Shown here in pieces: positions 49,091 to 62,664 of a stretch of 64,000 nt of DNA. Location: the NCBI RefSeq assembly GCF_000002425.4, contig NC_037270.1, positions 2,393,680 to 2,457,679 on the forward strand. The letters run 5' to 3'. The stretch's first letter is position 1, and each line of letters starts with the position of its first letter. A program made the position numbers and the translations under genes. The DNA is from Physcomitrium patens. Lineage: Eukaryota; Streptophyta; Bryopsida; Funariales; Funariaceae. The notes below the pieces were generated by a model that made no database searches, had not been told where the DNA came from, and worked only from the letters and a program-made list of their open reading frames with translations.

Positions 49091-49984
49091 TCCTCAGAGT
49101 GCACAAAGTATTTAAACCCTTATCCCTGAACCATTTGATAAATGAGGTTCGTTTTTTTTCGTATGACAAATCACTGAAAATTGTAGATAATACATAAATA
49201 TTTTAATCGTGTAAGACAATGAAGATAATAATTCCTATTATTAGTGAAACAAAAAACGTAATAACAAAAGTTTGAATCTTGTCAAATGGGATCGGAATCT
49301 AAAGAGCTCCATTACATCAGATAAAACATCACCACCTGACTAAAAGCATCCAGTCTGGGCAACTCACGAGCTCTGACTAAATATAATTAAAACTGAACAC
49401 AAATTCCCAACCCTATTGTCTCCAACGAATCGCAATCAGGCACTTCAGCGCTTTGGCTTATAAAAACGTTAAATAAATGATAACCCACTTTGGCATAAAA
49501 CTGGAATAAATAACTAATAATGTAGAGAATATCAAGAACTGGAATTCAAAGGACTATTTCTTAGGACTGAATTGACTTATAATACAAGTCTCCCAAACCT
49601 GAGCTTGAACCACTAACACATGAAAATAAATGACCACATTCGACTATAGTCGACTGTGATGGACTCACAATGGCACCAGAATTGGCACCGTTCCACAGCG
49701 AACTCTCCTCCAGTCTTGCAATGATGCTAACTTCTCTCGCTCTCTCCACACACAATACGTGTGAAAATGTACCACCTATACAAAACTCCTCAGCTATAGA
49801 ACATTCCTGTGTCTCTAATATGACTCATCCGACGAGCCAGATAAATGAAAATTTTTCGTTACCAGTTTGTCAATCGCCTACATCAATATGACTGTGCACT
49901 GCCACAATCAAAAACCGATGGTTCCGGGAGTTGCAATCTTGCGTAGGCCATCACAGCTGAATCCCCCGTGACTAACACAATACT
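49091..49984. other. 3' flank of the clathrin-assembly gene
   Basis: Composition shifts from AT-rich to balanced near 49,250. It probably contains the 3' UTR (minus strand). AATAAA-like strings occur, but none can be singled out. Confidence 0.45.
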
Positions 49985-52900
49985 TCACAGTAACCCAGGG
50001 TTCCCAAATGGATTGCTATACGCAGGAGGTGGTGCAGGCAGAGCCAGTTGGCCAGGCACGGGTGCAGGCTGAGGAGCCCCGTAAGGGTATGTACCACCTA
50101 CAGGTCCTCCAAACGGATTAGCATTTCCAAAAGGAATTGGAGTGCCTGCCCCCATCCCCATCACCTGCTGCTGTTGTTGCTGCATCATCATAGCTTGCTG
50201 TTGCTGCATCATCTGCATTTGCACGTTGGTCGTAGGTGCATACTGTCCAGAGGCCATGAACGGGTCCATGTGTTGCGGTGGCATTCCTGGTCCCTGAAAC
50301 GGGTTGGGACCCGAGCCGTTCATTCCCATGTTGTAACTGTTTGGAACTGCTCCGTTCGCCCCGCGCTTATGCAGCGCATCGTCGTATAGGCTGTCCAGCG
50401 TCAACTTATCAAACCCACCAGCCTGTTCACGCAATTCCAACAGCTTCCACTGTCAGCTATACGCTCGTCATAACAACCATCATACGCAGGCAGACCCAGT
50501 GTGGCGCTACCAACACAAATAATCCAATAATCCCCGCCATATCACACCACAACCACTCCCATGCGTTATTCATTCAAACACGATTGGCTTCAAATGCTTC
50601 ATATCATCATCTCTTTCTACGCAAACAAGCCTTCGCTGCTCACCAGGTTGTTGTGCTTCGTGGCAGCAGTCGCGCTGTCTGTAGGGTTCGTCACCAGCGC
50701 GAGCTCCCAACCAGCAGGGTCGTTTACATCGAAAGTGGGCCCAGCATTTCCGTTTGCACTTTGACCTACACAGATGACCATTCAATTTTTGGATCAAATT
50801 ACAAACCAAGGTACAAGGACCACTAACCCGAACACGACGCACAGCAAACTGCTAAAGACATCAAGCCGCGAAAGCTAACAACAAATCATAACTCCAACGG
50901 AAGTCCCTCAAAGGTGCGTCAAACGCCCATGAAGCACAATTTGTGAAAACTGCACACCCATCAAACAGACTATCTGTCGTCACTTTAAATCCGAGTTCTT
51001 TGTCAAGGAGCAACGCAACACGCTCCCTACCGACCCTCATCTTCTACCCTTCACTCAACTGCTCTCACAAGAGGAAACTTACCATCTGGAATAATTGCCA
51101 AAGCCAGAGCATTCGCCTCTTCCAAAGCTGAAGCATTCGGTAAATCCGAATCCAAGTCCTTCAAATCAATTCCCGACACGCCAACGACACGATCAGTTAT
51201 CTATTCCACCAAAAGGCCCACATTGTCCTTCGCGTCGTGCGAAACCCGCTCGCACGCACGGCGACGTTTATCTGGACTCCTCCAAACCAAATATTTCGAA
51301 GCAGTAAACCGTCCACAATAACCACACGCTGACCAATCGCAATCGACAAACCACGATAACTTGCAATCAATACTGCCCAGGGCTTATCACATTCCAAACA
51401 ACTCCGCATCAACCGACTCGACACACATCCTTTTATTTCGTCAACGGCATCATCCTTACCAAAAGATTCCCCATTGGTTCCACCACGGCCGGCTCAGGAG
51501 CTGGCTCTGGCTCCTTCTCGGGAACGGGAACCGAAGCCTTTGGCTCCTCCTCGTAATCTTCTTCCTTGTAACTGGGAGGCGCAGGTTCTTCTAATGCACG
51601 GGGTGGACTCCTCTCTCCATATTCCTGTTCCACTCGCCACCACTCAGTCAATTCATGCATGGTTGGGTATGGCAAGCTTCCTACCATGACCCACGAACAC
51701 CCATTCCGGCAAACATTGATCCAAACGACTCAACACTGAAATCAAAACTCACGCGTCAACCCAACAGCCATCCAACTGTACGGCCAAAACAAATTACAAA
51801 CTATAACGTTTAATCACATCCCTCCCAGCGTCACATACTGGCTCATTCTTCAACATCAACGTTGCTCCTGCACGAGGAGCTTCTTTCACATAATCCTCCA
51901 TCGTTGTCAGGAAAGACTGAGGAGGCTGCATCACAGACAACGCACAACCAACGCCATTATTGACGCAATACCGTGCACGTGATATCTTATTCGTTACTCG
52001 ACGGAATAGACAATGAACAACTCAATCGCCTAGAAACTTGTGCAACAAAGAAACGTCCATGTCCGCATCCATCACAAACGGCAATCTCATGCAATATACC
52101 TGCTCCAGAGTAGGGAACTGAAAGCTGCGGGCAAGATCCAATCCCTTGCAAACCTCGTAGAAATCTGACAGTCTTTCGGCCTGCATCATAATCAGAGTAT
52201 GAATACACCTCAACCCTCACATTTCACGTTGGAGTGCGCGTCCAACGACTGCTTGCATGTTACTTCCCATATCTCAAGTGTCCTAAACATGTCGCGCATT
52301 GGCATATCATCATGTGCAACACTCTACGTCAACACCCACCAAATGTCATAAATGCTCTCAACTTACCTGTTGTCCAGCTCTCTTGTAAATCTCCAGTGCT
52401 TTGACAGCATCATGTCGCTGCATTTCGAAAAACTGCACATCCACACGCGCCAAGTATCACAATCAACCCTGCCTCAAACATCCCTCACCTCTACACCCGC
52501 TCAAACGACACATTAGAGAGCACTCACCTTGTCCACCAGATTGATGATTCCGTCGTTGATTGCACGATACAACTTAAAACTCTCCTTCAACACCTGAACC
52601 CCACCGCACTAATTGAATCAGTTTTAATTCTCGCCCAGACTGCGCATGTAAATCAGTCGCATGCAAGAAACATTCGCCACCATCTTCAGCTGTATGAAAA
52701 TGAAAACCGAAACCATCTACTCACCAGACCCAGAGCAGCCTGGATTACGTAGTTGCTGATTGCTGCTCCTTCAGGCTGCATACACACCACCACACCACAA
52801 ATTATGTTCACAAACCACACACCCATGGCACCCAATCCAGCAGCGCTCAACACCTACATGACTTATCTCCGCGAAGATCCAATATCCACACTCCCTTAAA

Positions 52901-55295
52901 GCTTGATCCAAAGCCACACACCTAAATCCAGCAGTCTTGTCACAATCCAATTATCGTATTGCATCAACTCCAAAAACCCTACTCACCTGACAACCCATCA
53001 GTCGGAACAGGAGCTGCTGTAGAGCAGGTAAATGCTCCAACAATTCCACGGTGTCCAACTCTCTTGTCCTACTATGTCCCTGTCACGAACAGAAGAAACC
53101 CTAATCAAAGGAACACGGAATGGAGCTTTTCGAAGCGCCAACACAAATATCCCGACCCCATCACGACGTTATCATGAACTTGCTCATTCTCTGATGTCTG
53201 TGCATTTCAGAAGCTTACAGTTGGGCGCTCAGACTCAACATCGTACTTCAGAACGCGAAAACATTCCAGACGCTCCTCAAGAAACAATGCATACGTGCGC
53301 ACCCATGCTGAGTAGTCCCAAGCTGCAGGTACGATCACACACAACAAGCCGTCGAGTTAAACAAGGAATGCCATCCAGCACCTCCTCAAATTTACGCCTA
53401 TTATAACTAACACGAAATAAACATGGGCTTCCGTGGTCCACTCAACAGAGTAGATAAGCCACGAGGAACGCAATCCTAGGTCGCTCAATAGCCCGCTGCT
53501 CGTACTCGAAACATAGTAGTAACAATACTACCATGAGGGCTTGAGTCGTCCTTAAAATTCGAGAGGTTCAGGATGTGGCCCCTGTTCCGCCCATAATTAA
53601 TCAGCTCTTCACGAAACGTCGGATCCCCTTCCCTTAACGTCCGATGGATAACCATCATCGACTTCAGTGCGACCTGCACATACCGGAGACGTCCATTCAG
53701 CGAACAAATCATTTCACGTTCGAGGGACGAAAATCCCTCCCACTGCATATTTACCAAACATACCACACAAGAGCTCGGAGCACACCCATGGCAGAGAGTC
53801 GTCCTACAACCGAGGCTGGGAATCAGCGTCCTAGACCATTCATCCAAGTGTGTCGATTCCCTCTTAAATCCGAGTTCGGATTCCCCATTTCATTCACGCA
53901 CACAACACGACGTTTCTGACGATCTTCACAAAAACAGGTCTTCTAACGAAAAATTCCACAACCTCCGCCCAGGCCCCCGAGCAAACCCGATGTAAGGTTG
54001 CTCGAATCACTCCAAAAAAAGGAGCAACACGTGAAGTTGTCATTCGAAGAGAATTACTCTTCCACTAATTCCCAACCAACTCGGATACCTGTAGGTCAAC
54101 ATAAGCGTCTAATGACCCATCAAACGGTGTCTAACCCGCATTCCATTACTTCTTGCCTCCTGTTCGACAGCACCATGATCCTCTCATCTCGCTATGCATT
54201 ATTCTACAATGCACTTTCACCAACACAAATACTCGGCAAGTTGATCCGGCAACTCGGTATTTGGAAATGCCAGCAAATGACATTCTACTATCGGATTCTC
54301 TCTGGCAGAATGGCACTTTACCGTCCAATTGTGAGTCTTGGCAATTCGCCTCGCAAGAGCATGAATGCAGTATGCCACATCTGCACGAAGCCTTGATGCA
54401 GAAGTAGCCAGGAAGATCACTGCTTGCAACACACAATGACGACGATTACAATCTCAAATTACCATTTATCCCATTGAAATCGCTTATCAGATCTAGTCGT
54501 AAACTGCATACATGCATGTCCAAAACCAATACGAAAGAAACTCACTCCGAACATGCTTCTCCTTAGGGGGACACTCCACATGATTCGTTGCCTTCACCAC
54601 TGCGATGTCGAGTTCCTGCAGATGCCGACCAATTCAAGGAGTCAGAAAGCCACCTGCTTATTCCCGATCCCAATACACCCTAGCTTCCGAATTCCTCTAG
54701 GGCAGGGGGATGTTTAAGATAACATTTCTCGTAATCCCCGTCGATACAATTCATTATCTTGTGCAGAATTCCAGCGTCGTTGTGAAGGATCTTGTCGCTT
54801 TCGAACATTGATTTCATACAGATTGACTATCTAATCTACAGCAAAGCATAACAATTTCTGCTGATGAGGCATGCGATATTTTTATCCAACATATCACCCG
54901 AGATGACCTTGGATTTGGTAGTGAGTCCCCGAGAATAGGTCGGTAACATGATATCCACACCATGTTTTACGTTTCTGCAATCCTAAATCAATTTTTCCAC
55001 GTGTCTCCAGATAGATCCTACTTAACAGACTACGTTATATAGTGCGATGTGGGGACCTCGGCACTACGGGATCGTTCTCTAACTACTCGAATTCTGGTCT
55101 CATCTAGACCCGTATGAGTGCCCCGGAAACTACAACCCGCGCAACTCCCTACACGGTCTGCACCCACTGTGCCACAAGCCCAGAAAACGCTAAAGCACCA
55201 CATACCTTGTACGTGCTGTTAACTTTCGCGAGACCGACTTTCGTGGAATCCTTGATCGCACCCAGAGCTTTCCGGATACTCTGTTGCGACGCCAT
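49985..55295 (-). CDS. ANTH-domain clathrin assembly protein (PICALM/AP180-type), 15 exons
   Basis: Clathrin adaptor of endocytosis that binds PI(4,5)P2, cargo and clathrin at the plasma membrane or trans-Golgi. Exons: 55,295-55,206; 54,615-54,546; 54,419-54,322; 53,673-53,532; 53,322-53,219; 53,079-52,987; 52,775-52,725; 52,593-52,528; 52,432-52,367; 52,180-52,100; 51,925-51,839; 51,624-51,460; 51,158-51,083; 50,765-50,644; 50,449-49,985. All introns are GT-AG and all phases agree; 1,776 nt, 591 residues, like Arabidopsis ECA1/PICALM1 (about 570). ANTH domain about 25-300, with [20 protein letters not shown] at the start, the lipid-binding pattern [14 protein letters not shown] (37-50), then [48 protein letters not shown] and [18 protein letters not shown]-terminal tail: clathrin box LLDLD (370-374), DPF (499-501), NPF at 486, 548 and 583, and a Met/Gln-rich run. 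The exon 12 acceptor (gtggaacag) is the least typical. Intact. Confidence 0.95.
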
Positions 55296-56150
55296 TCCCG
55301 AGGGCCTACCTAAGGTTCCCAATCAAAAAACCGCTTCCAACGATGGCAACCCGCCACGGTGTTTCCACCCTACCGCTCTTCGATCTGCACCAGCACCACC
55401 ATACCGCTACTGGAAACTCTGGAAACTCAAATCCCGCTGGCCTTCCAAACCAATCACGGTGCCGCACCATGCACTTCGCATTCCTCTGGCTCGTGTTCTG
55501 CCCTTTCTTTCGCTGCCGCTCCTTTCAAGGACTCAGAACTCGCCGGCCAAGGATCCTCCGCGAGACCGTTTCCAAACGCGGCTGGCGACCGAGGTTAGCG
55601 TAGGTTATCGTAGCTCCCTGCCTGCCTGGCTATGCGGGTGCGAGCTCCAAGAGCTCCGCAACGCAAAAACACCTGGGGAAGCAGCGAGGACGGGCAAACC
55701 TCCCCTTCCTTCAATTATCGGACCAATTGTTCTCTCAATAAAAGCCCCCCTTCCGCATCCCTTCCGCGCTCCTGCCAGATACGCAAGATCGATGGGAAGC
55801 TCGGGCCTTCCCCTCCTAGGGATTCGATCTCCTAACCGGTCCTGCTGGCAAGCCCCTTAGACAACGCTTAGATCGCAGGACGGGTCGCGCTTGCTGGCCC
55901 ACCCAGGTAGACCCAACGGTGTCCCGGCATTTAAGGTAGCCAAAGGTGACCGTAAACGTTGCCAGATGGCGATGAGTTGGAGGGTGGACGGAGCTGAGTG
56001 AGATTTGACGACGAGGAGTTGCTTCGACGAACAAACAATCCTCCTCCGTTCAGTTCGCCCAGCTTAGGAGTATATCCGCTAAGAATGAGAGATCAATGTG
56101 CGCAACAATGGCCTAGTGTTATCCTAGCAACATTCAGTGCACAAAGTATT
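55296..56150 (-). promoter_or_regulatory. GC-rich 5' UTR/promoter region of the clathrin-assembly gene
   Basis: Lies directly upstream of the ATG at 55,295 (minus strand). GC- and CpG-rich to about 55,900, then falling to AT-rich by 56,200. No clear TATA box near the gene. A long plus-strand frame here (55,114-55,860) is attributed to the GC bias. Confidence 0.5.
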
Positions 56151-56776
56151 GTTTGATTGGGTTTCATGAGAGTTCCGTTACTTCTTACCCAGAATAACTT
56201 ATTACTGAATTTGTATACTACCATGTTTTAAGTGTAGTTTGAACAATTTTCATTTTACTCGATAGTTTATTTAATAAATAAACTTTTTGAATTAATTGAT
56301 GTAATTTTAGATATGAATATCTTTGATATAAAACAGCTCATGCGATAAACTAATGGGATAAACTATAGGAGACAAAAACCATTTTACTGCAAATTTTGAT
56401 TCCGACTATCATAAAAATTTTCAAAAAAATATTAATTTATTATTAATATATAATTACAAAAATATTTGAAGAACATGTGTTGTATTATTTATTCATTACA
56501 TAAATAATTAATCAACTAAAATTAATTTTTAATAATAAACTTAAATGTCTTTTTTTAATATTTATACTATAATTTAGAAATTCATATCATTTATTATCGA
56601 GAAAATGAAATTAAAAACATTTTTTACATTGTCATGTAGTTATAAAAAAATAAGAATAAAATAAATAAAGATATTACACATGAATAAAATTACTCTAAAA
56701 TTGTTGTACAAGTTATACACTCATTCTACAAGTCTTGTTTTTTAAAGAATCTTTTAAATAATCTTTTTCACCTTAA

Positions 56777-56814
<38 letters not shown>

Positions 56815-59380
56815 CATATATAGAGAGAGCAAAACTAAAACAATTTTAATTTTATCAACACATTTCTTGTATTCTATTCTTTACATAAAATTGTCTAGAT
56901 GGTTTATATATAAAATAGTCATTTTTTTTCTTTTATCTCAAAAATACTTTATTATTATTGTTATTATTATATATAAAAAGTTACATATGTGTAAACTATT
57001 TTCTATCATGTCTATGTACATACAGTATTAGAGATTGATCTTTTTTGAAAAATTATAAAGTGACTATTTTTTAAAAAAACATCAAAGTTCTTTGAAGGTT
57101 GTAGATGAACCTCTTTCAATTTATGAAATTTTACATAATTTTTGTCTTTCTATTTTACATTCTTGCTGATTATGTAACTGTTTTAACATATGACACATTT
57201 CTTATTTTAAAAAAAAAAATAGTAAAAGTAAAGAATGATTTATTCTATAAACCATTATTCAAAAAACTTATCACAAAATTTAAATTAGATTATATAAGAT
57301 GTGCATTTATTCATTCTAGTAAATAATCTTATTTTTTAGAGTATTTTATATGTAAACTATCTAGAAAATTTAGAAATGCAACAAATAAACATGTTTATAT
57401 TATTTTGTATTTTTAGAATGTCCGAATACATTATTTAAATAAACTAAAACGAACCAATATTTTATATATCACGAAAAATAATTTACATTAATAATTTTAA
57501 TACAACCAAAATATAAATGAGTGTAAAATGAATTTTTTCTTTAAAATTGCAACACATACAAGTTTTTCTTTAAAACTCTTATATATATATATATATATAT
57601 ATAATGAACACTGCATTATGTGTCGTTTGTAGATATGTCTTAATATAGATCACGACTTACTTTAATTATTTAAAAGACTTTATTACCAGAGATAATGCAT
57701 ACAAATTAATAAAAATCCATTCATTGAATCTATAATATTCTATTTTATTTTAAAGAAAATTATCACCTTTGAAAAACATAAGTATTAAGCAAATGGTTTT
57801 GTAATTTTTACTTTATTTTATTTATTTTATTTTTTTATGTTGTGCTTTAAAAGTGGTTAGTTTGTTTTAAAATAGCTATAGATCATACCTGATAGTAATT
57901 GTGGATTTTTCTTCAAAAACAATTGTGCATTTGTATGTATAGTATATTTATTTTCGTATAAATGAGAATGAAATCTCTTTTACATGTTTTTGAAAAAATA
58001 TAACCCTTGCTCTAACAAATAGAGGTTAGATATTTAAAAATAATAACTGTGATGTTTCTGGTTTTTTAGACCTATGGTACTACAATATAAGCATCTTAAA
58101 GTTTATACTCTTGTTGTAATAAATGTGTAGTTTTAGAAAGTTTTTAGATGTTTTCATTTTATTTTATTTTATTTATTGACATATATAAAAATAAGAGCAA
58201 ACCTGTCCTTAATCTCATCAACACTTCCTTGTCTTTATTATTATTATTATTATTATTATTAACTTAAGACTTTTGTCATTTCTTTATCTGTTATAATAAT
58301 AATTTATAATTTGTAATTATAAAAACTTGTACCTTTTATTATGTGTAATTAAAATATTTTTTACAAGTTAGTAAAAATAAATGTTTTTGAAAATAAATAG
58401 AGGAAATTTTGAAATAAATTTTACACATTAAAAATAAAAAGAAAAGACAAGCAATATTTACAAAAGAACAAAGAATAACTTAAGAATTTATATACACATG
58501 TATTTAACCATTTTTTTTTATTTTTTATTTTTTTTGTTTTTGTTGTTGTTGTTGTTGTTGTTGTTGTTTTTTTTTTTTTTTTTTTTTTTGTATATTAAAA
58601 CTCATAAGTATCTTTATTAATGTATTAGAATAAAAAAATAAGAATATTTATTTAAAAAATTAAATTATATACTGATTTAGAATTATGTGTTTATTTTAAT
58701 AATATATAATTTTTTTCCTATGTAAATAAAATATATATACATAACATATGGAATTTTTGAAAGTATATTCTTAAACTAAGTCAATAAAAAATTCAAGATT
58801 AATGTGTAGTTAATTGTGAAGATTATGGAATAAGAAAATACTTTAAATATTCATCAATTTTGATAAATATGTTTTTTAGATATAGATTTGCATGCAGTAG
58901 ATGCAAGATTATAGTGTATTTATATTAATGTATTTTTCTTTCAATGAATCTTGGAAGTCCACTAAGTATTATGGGTACTTTCTAGATTTTATTGTATTTT
59001 TATTTTTTATTTTTTATAATAAAGTTTTTTATGCTTATGGATTTATAAAATGGTTCTGTTTTTATAGATATACCTTAAGAGCTGACTAGAAATGAATAAT
59101 AATACTAAGAATATATTCTACATGTTATTCTGTTAAAACATATAATTATGAATTTTTTTGATAGAATTATAAATCATCATAAATTATAACTGATAATAAA
59201 AAAAAATATGTCGTTAGATATGCACATGTCATAGAATAGAGTGATTCTAGGACTTCTATATATGCATCATCTTTAATTTAACTTTGATGAAGAAAAATAA
59301 AGTATTAAAAATTAAAATTTATACATTATATTGCAAATTTTAATCAAATATTGATTTTAATTTTATAATTATGTAGCATG

Positions 59381-59416
<36 letters not shown>

Positions 59417-59878
59417 CTTGCTAATATTTAGTCAATAAAAATTCTTGATGGTTGCAATATTTTAGATTTATGACTTAAAAAACTAAATAAGAAAATTAAA
59501 GTTTGGATGTGCTCTAAAAATCAAAATATCACAATACCAAAATAAAATTTCTAAGTATTATTTTTAAAGATTTATTGTTTGAATTTTCAACCATATCTTT
59601 ATTTATTTCTTTTTTAAAATTTATATTAGTTTCTAATGAATTCTTAGTTCCAATAGTATAGAACTTATCTACATACATATATATATATATATATAGAAAG
59701 AAAGACAGTGATTCTAAAATATTGTACAAGATTTTGAATAAACTATCATACTGTATAATGGTTTAAAATTTAAATATGATATACTTATCTATTTATTTAT
59801 AGTTCTGAGATTGAAAAAAACATCAATCTTCTTCAAGTTTATTCTTATTTTCTCTTAAATGATGAAAACTCTTTTAGC

Positions 59879-59911
<33 letters not shown>

Positions 59912-60049
59912 AAAGTGATTGATCTGCAGCTTTGGATTTGAAAGTTATTTGGAATCTAGCTTGAACCCACATAATACTTTTCTAAGTAGCTACATTTTTC
60001 TTCCACAATTAATTTTTAAAAATTAAAAAATATCAATGACTAAGTCGTT
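56151..60049. other. AT-rich intergenic DNA with simple repeats
   Basis: No gene or recognisable transposon. Simple repeats: (TA)n 56,779-56,809, 57,580-57,602 and 59,879-59,907; (TTA)n 58,235-58,261; (GTT)n plus poly(T) 58,536-58,590; (TAGT)n 59,392-59,417. The plus-strand frame at 57,105-57,326 has no recognised domain. Confidence 0.5.
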
Positions 60050-60497
60050 CACAGAGAACTTCCATAACTAATTTCAGTTCAAAGCAGGACTGACAGCGGG
60101 AGTACCGCGGTCATCGACCGCAAGCCGATTCATGAATGGGCGGTGATCACGGTGAACCGTCTTCCGCGGTGAATGGTACCAGAAGAAGGAACCTTGAGAC
60201 TCACTGGACGGCGAATTGATACACTGGATGTGCCTCGATAGCTTCGTCATTGCTGGGCTTTCCATCGCTTGATCGCTTCTGCAGCTCTCTTGTTGTGTGA
60301 TTCGTTTGTAGTGTGATGGAAGGTGATTCATTAGGTGCTCCAATTATTCTGACAATAAGTGGTTCGTTCTGGAGGAGAAGGCGGGGTTGGATTCCAACGT
60401 CGTGCATGAGTCCTCGTGGATTCTGGATTCTGGCTGTGAGTTTGGAACGAGATCGACTGTTTTCTCGTGGCGTTTGCATCCCATAGAGAAAATGTAG
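60050..60497. other. Balanced DNA upstream of the DnaJ pseudogene
   Basis: Composition switches to balanced near 60,060. Overlapping minus-strand frames (60,074-60,570) have no recognised domain. Likely the old promoter or leader of the duplicated DnaJ gene; no clear alignment to 63,000-63,480 was found by eye. Confidence 0.4.
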
Positions 60498-61970
60498 CCG
60501 CTAAAATTTGGACGTATGCCGAAGAATATTGATGATACGAAGTGCTATGATGCATTTTCGGGGTGTTCAAGGATGCATGACTGGACTAGCTCAAGAAATG
60601 GCATACAGGAAGACAGCAATTAAGATTACCTGGATTCAAGTCGAGACCCTGCGAAGGTTCGTTGGTTATTTTGAAGTAATTCGTTTCTGTTTGCTGTCAA
60701 TTCAGTTCTCCTTTTCTGCTCAGTTGTTAAGATGGTCCCATTTCTCTTCTTTCATCTGGATATTCATAATTGATGAAAAGTTGTGTTTATGTGCACAATC
60801 GCGTTCTCATCACGATGTGATTGAAGAATTTTCCCTGCGTAATGAATAATTTCGATCGAAAGTATATATGGAGAAATCTTTGATAGCTCAATTGTCTTTT
60901 TGGAAGTTAAAGGAGCTTTCTCAAACATTCGAAGTTTTGAGTGACCCTGAGGAGCCATAGCCACATGATCAATATGGAGAAGATGCTCATGAGGAGAGGA
61001 TGAGTGGAGGATATGGTGGACACGATCCATGAGACATCTTTGAATTGTTCTTTGGTGATGACGGTAGTTCGTTTGGAGGTAGGTGCACCTGCGCTGGGGT
61101 TGAAATGCTCTCATCCTATTCCGTTTCATGATCGCTATTTCACACAAGGTAAATTGGAGCAGATTGCCCTGATCAGGTAGATTCACTCGTTGCAGGTGCT
61201 AGTGGCAGGAGTGGCAGGTGACAGCGGAGTGGAGAAGATGTAGTTCACTCATTGAAGGTTTCTTTAAAAGACCTTTACAATAGTGATCCAGAGAAGCTGT
61301 CCTTGTCAAGGAATGTTATTTGCTCCAAATATATATGGTAGGTCTTCTTCCTCTTCTTGTTCTTCTTTCCCTTCTCTTTGGTAAGAATTCCCGTTTGAAT
61401 TGGAACAATTTCAATTCGACTGTTTGTCTCAGGGTTTGGAATTGCATAAATTTATTCCAGTCGGGTTCATTCAATGAGACGACTTAACTTCAGGGTTTAT
61501 AGTTCATTAAGTATAAGAGTCTCTCGTAGTCATTCGGCCGGTTTCTCGAATTGTGTAGGAATGGTTCCAAAACTGGAGCATCCAATCGTTGTGCAGCTTG
61601 CCAGGATTTAGGCACGAAGGTCTCGATTCGACAGACTGGTCTCAACACGTTACAGCAGATTCAATAACTATATTTACATTGCATTGGATCAGGTAAATTT
61701 GACTCTTTGTTGCAATTGAAACAGCGCTTGTGTTTGGTTCCGATTGTGAAGTTCTTGAAATCGAATTCGTTGTTGTGCTTGTGTAAATACCTGACATTCA
61801 GGACAGTGGATACACATCAAACAATCGATGAAAAGGACAGTTGTGGGCAGTGTAAGGGTCGAGAGGTTGTGCAGGATAAGAAACTATTATAAGTTCATGT
61901 AGAGAAAGGAATAGCGCATCGGCGGAAAGTATTCTTCCAAAGCGAGGCTGATGAGGCTATATGGTTTAGC
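60498..61970 (+). pseudogene. DnaJ (Hsp40 type A) pseudogene with introns retained
   Basis: Unprocessed duplicate of the gene starting at 63,486. Relic exons: about 60,498-60,656 (J domain; AYRKTAIKITW where [12 protein letters not shown] is expected, so HPD is lost, as is the start codon); 60,907-61,078 (LKELSQTFEVLSDPE, DQYGEDA, GGHDP); 61,196-61,337 (CTD start, LKDLYN, EKLSLSRNVICSK in mixed frames); 61,559-61,692 (GSKTGASNRCAACQDLGTKV, zinc-finger region); 61,807 to about 61,970 (TIDEKDSCGQCKGREVVQDK, then VHVEKGI, EADEA). GT/AG borders still stand at most junctions. In-frame stops occur in relic exons 2 and 5. The rest of the C-terminal domain and any CAAX box are absent. Confidence 0.85.
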
Positions 61971-62632
61971 AAATGTATTGTATGCACCTTGATCTCAAAC
62001 GATACTAATTGATGGTTCTGCCATATTCTTTTCTTTTGCATATTTTCAGTGTAAAACAACTATCACTGGGGATTACCGTATTTGTTTTGTTTTGTTTTGT
62101 TTTGTTTGTTTGTTTGTTTGCTTTTTTTTTTTTTTAATTTTTTTTTTTTTACTTCAGTTACTACCATGTATGTTTCTTTTTCTAGTCTACTGTCCAACAC
62201 AGAAGAGGATACAGTAGTCATGGATGCTCATGATTTTGGTCATTAGCTGCCACTCGTTCACATGGAAGGTTCGGAAACTTCGAAATGAAATGATGAGAGT
62301 ATCTTGCATCATATTCTATCACATTAGTCTTGTTCCGTTTACATCGAAACCATACTGAAGTTGCAAACGGAATGTGGAATTGTTAAGAGACAGCAGGTCA
62401 CAAAAATGTTGAAGGTATGGAATGTGGAACCAGAAACGCTAACTAGCTCGTCATATACACCGCTGTCCGCCCAGCCCGGGTCTTAGTCCGCCGAATCCGC
62501 GAAATTTGAATGTAACACTCTTGAAACTCGATGAAGCATTCGCAAGTTACGCAGCCTCCGAACAGTGCAACACTCATTCCAGCAAAATGAAAGCCGAAGT
62601 CATGTGCGAGTGGGTCTGTGAGAGAGAGAGGG

Positions 62633-62664
<32 letters not shown>

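Noticed and set aside
50278-50826. 182-codon plus-strand frame
   Set aside because: Antisense over exons 14-15 and intron of the same gene; low-complexity, no domain.
55114-55860. 248-codon plus-strand frame
   Set aside because: Antisense to exon 1 and the GC-rich 5' region of the clathrin-assembly gene; no domain. GC-rich DNA lowers stop frequency.
55815-55900. tRNA-like stretch (minus strand gatcgaatccctagg, B-box-like)
   Set aside because: No matching acceptor stem, D arm or anticodon arm could be folded around it.
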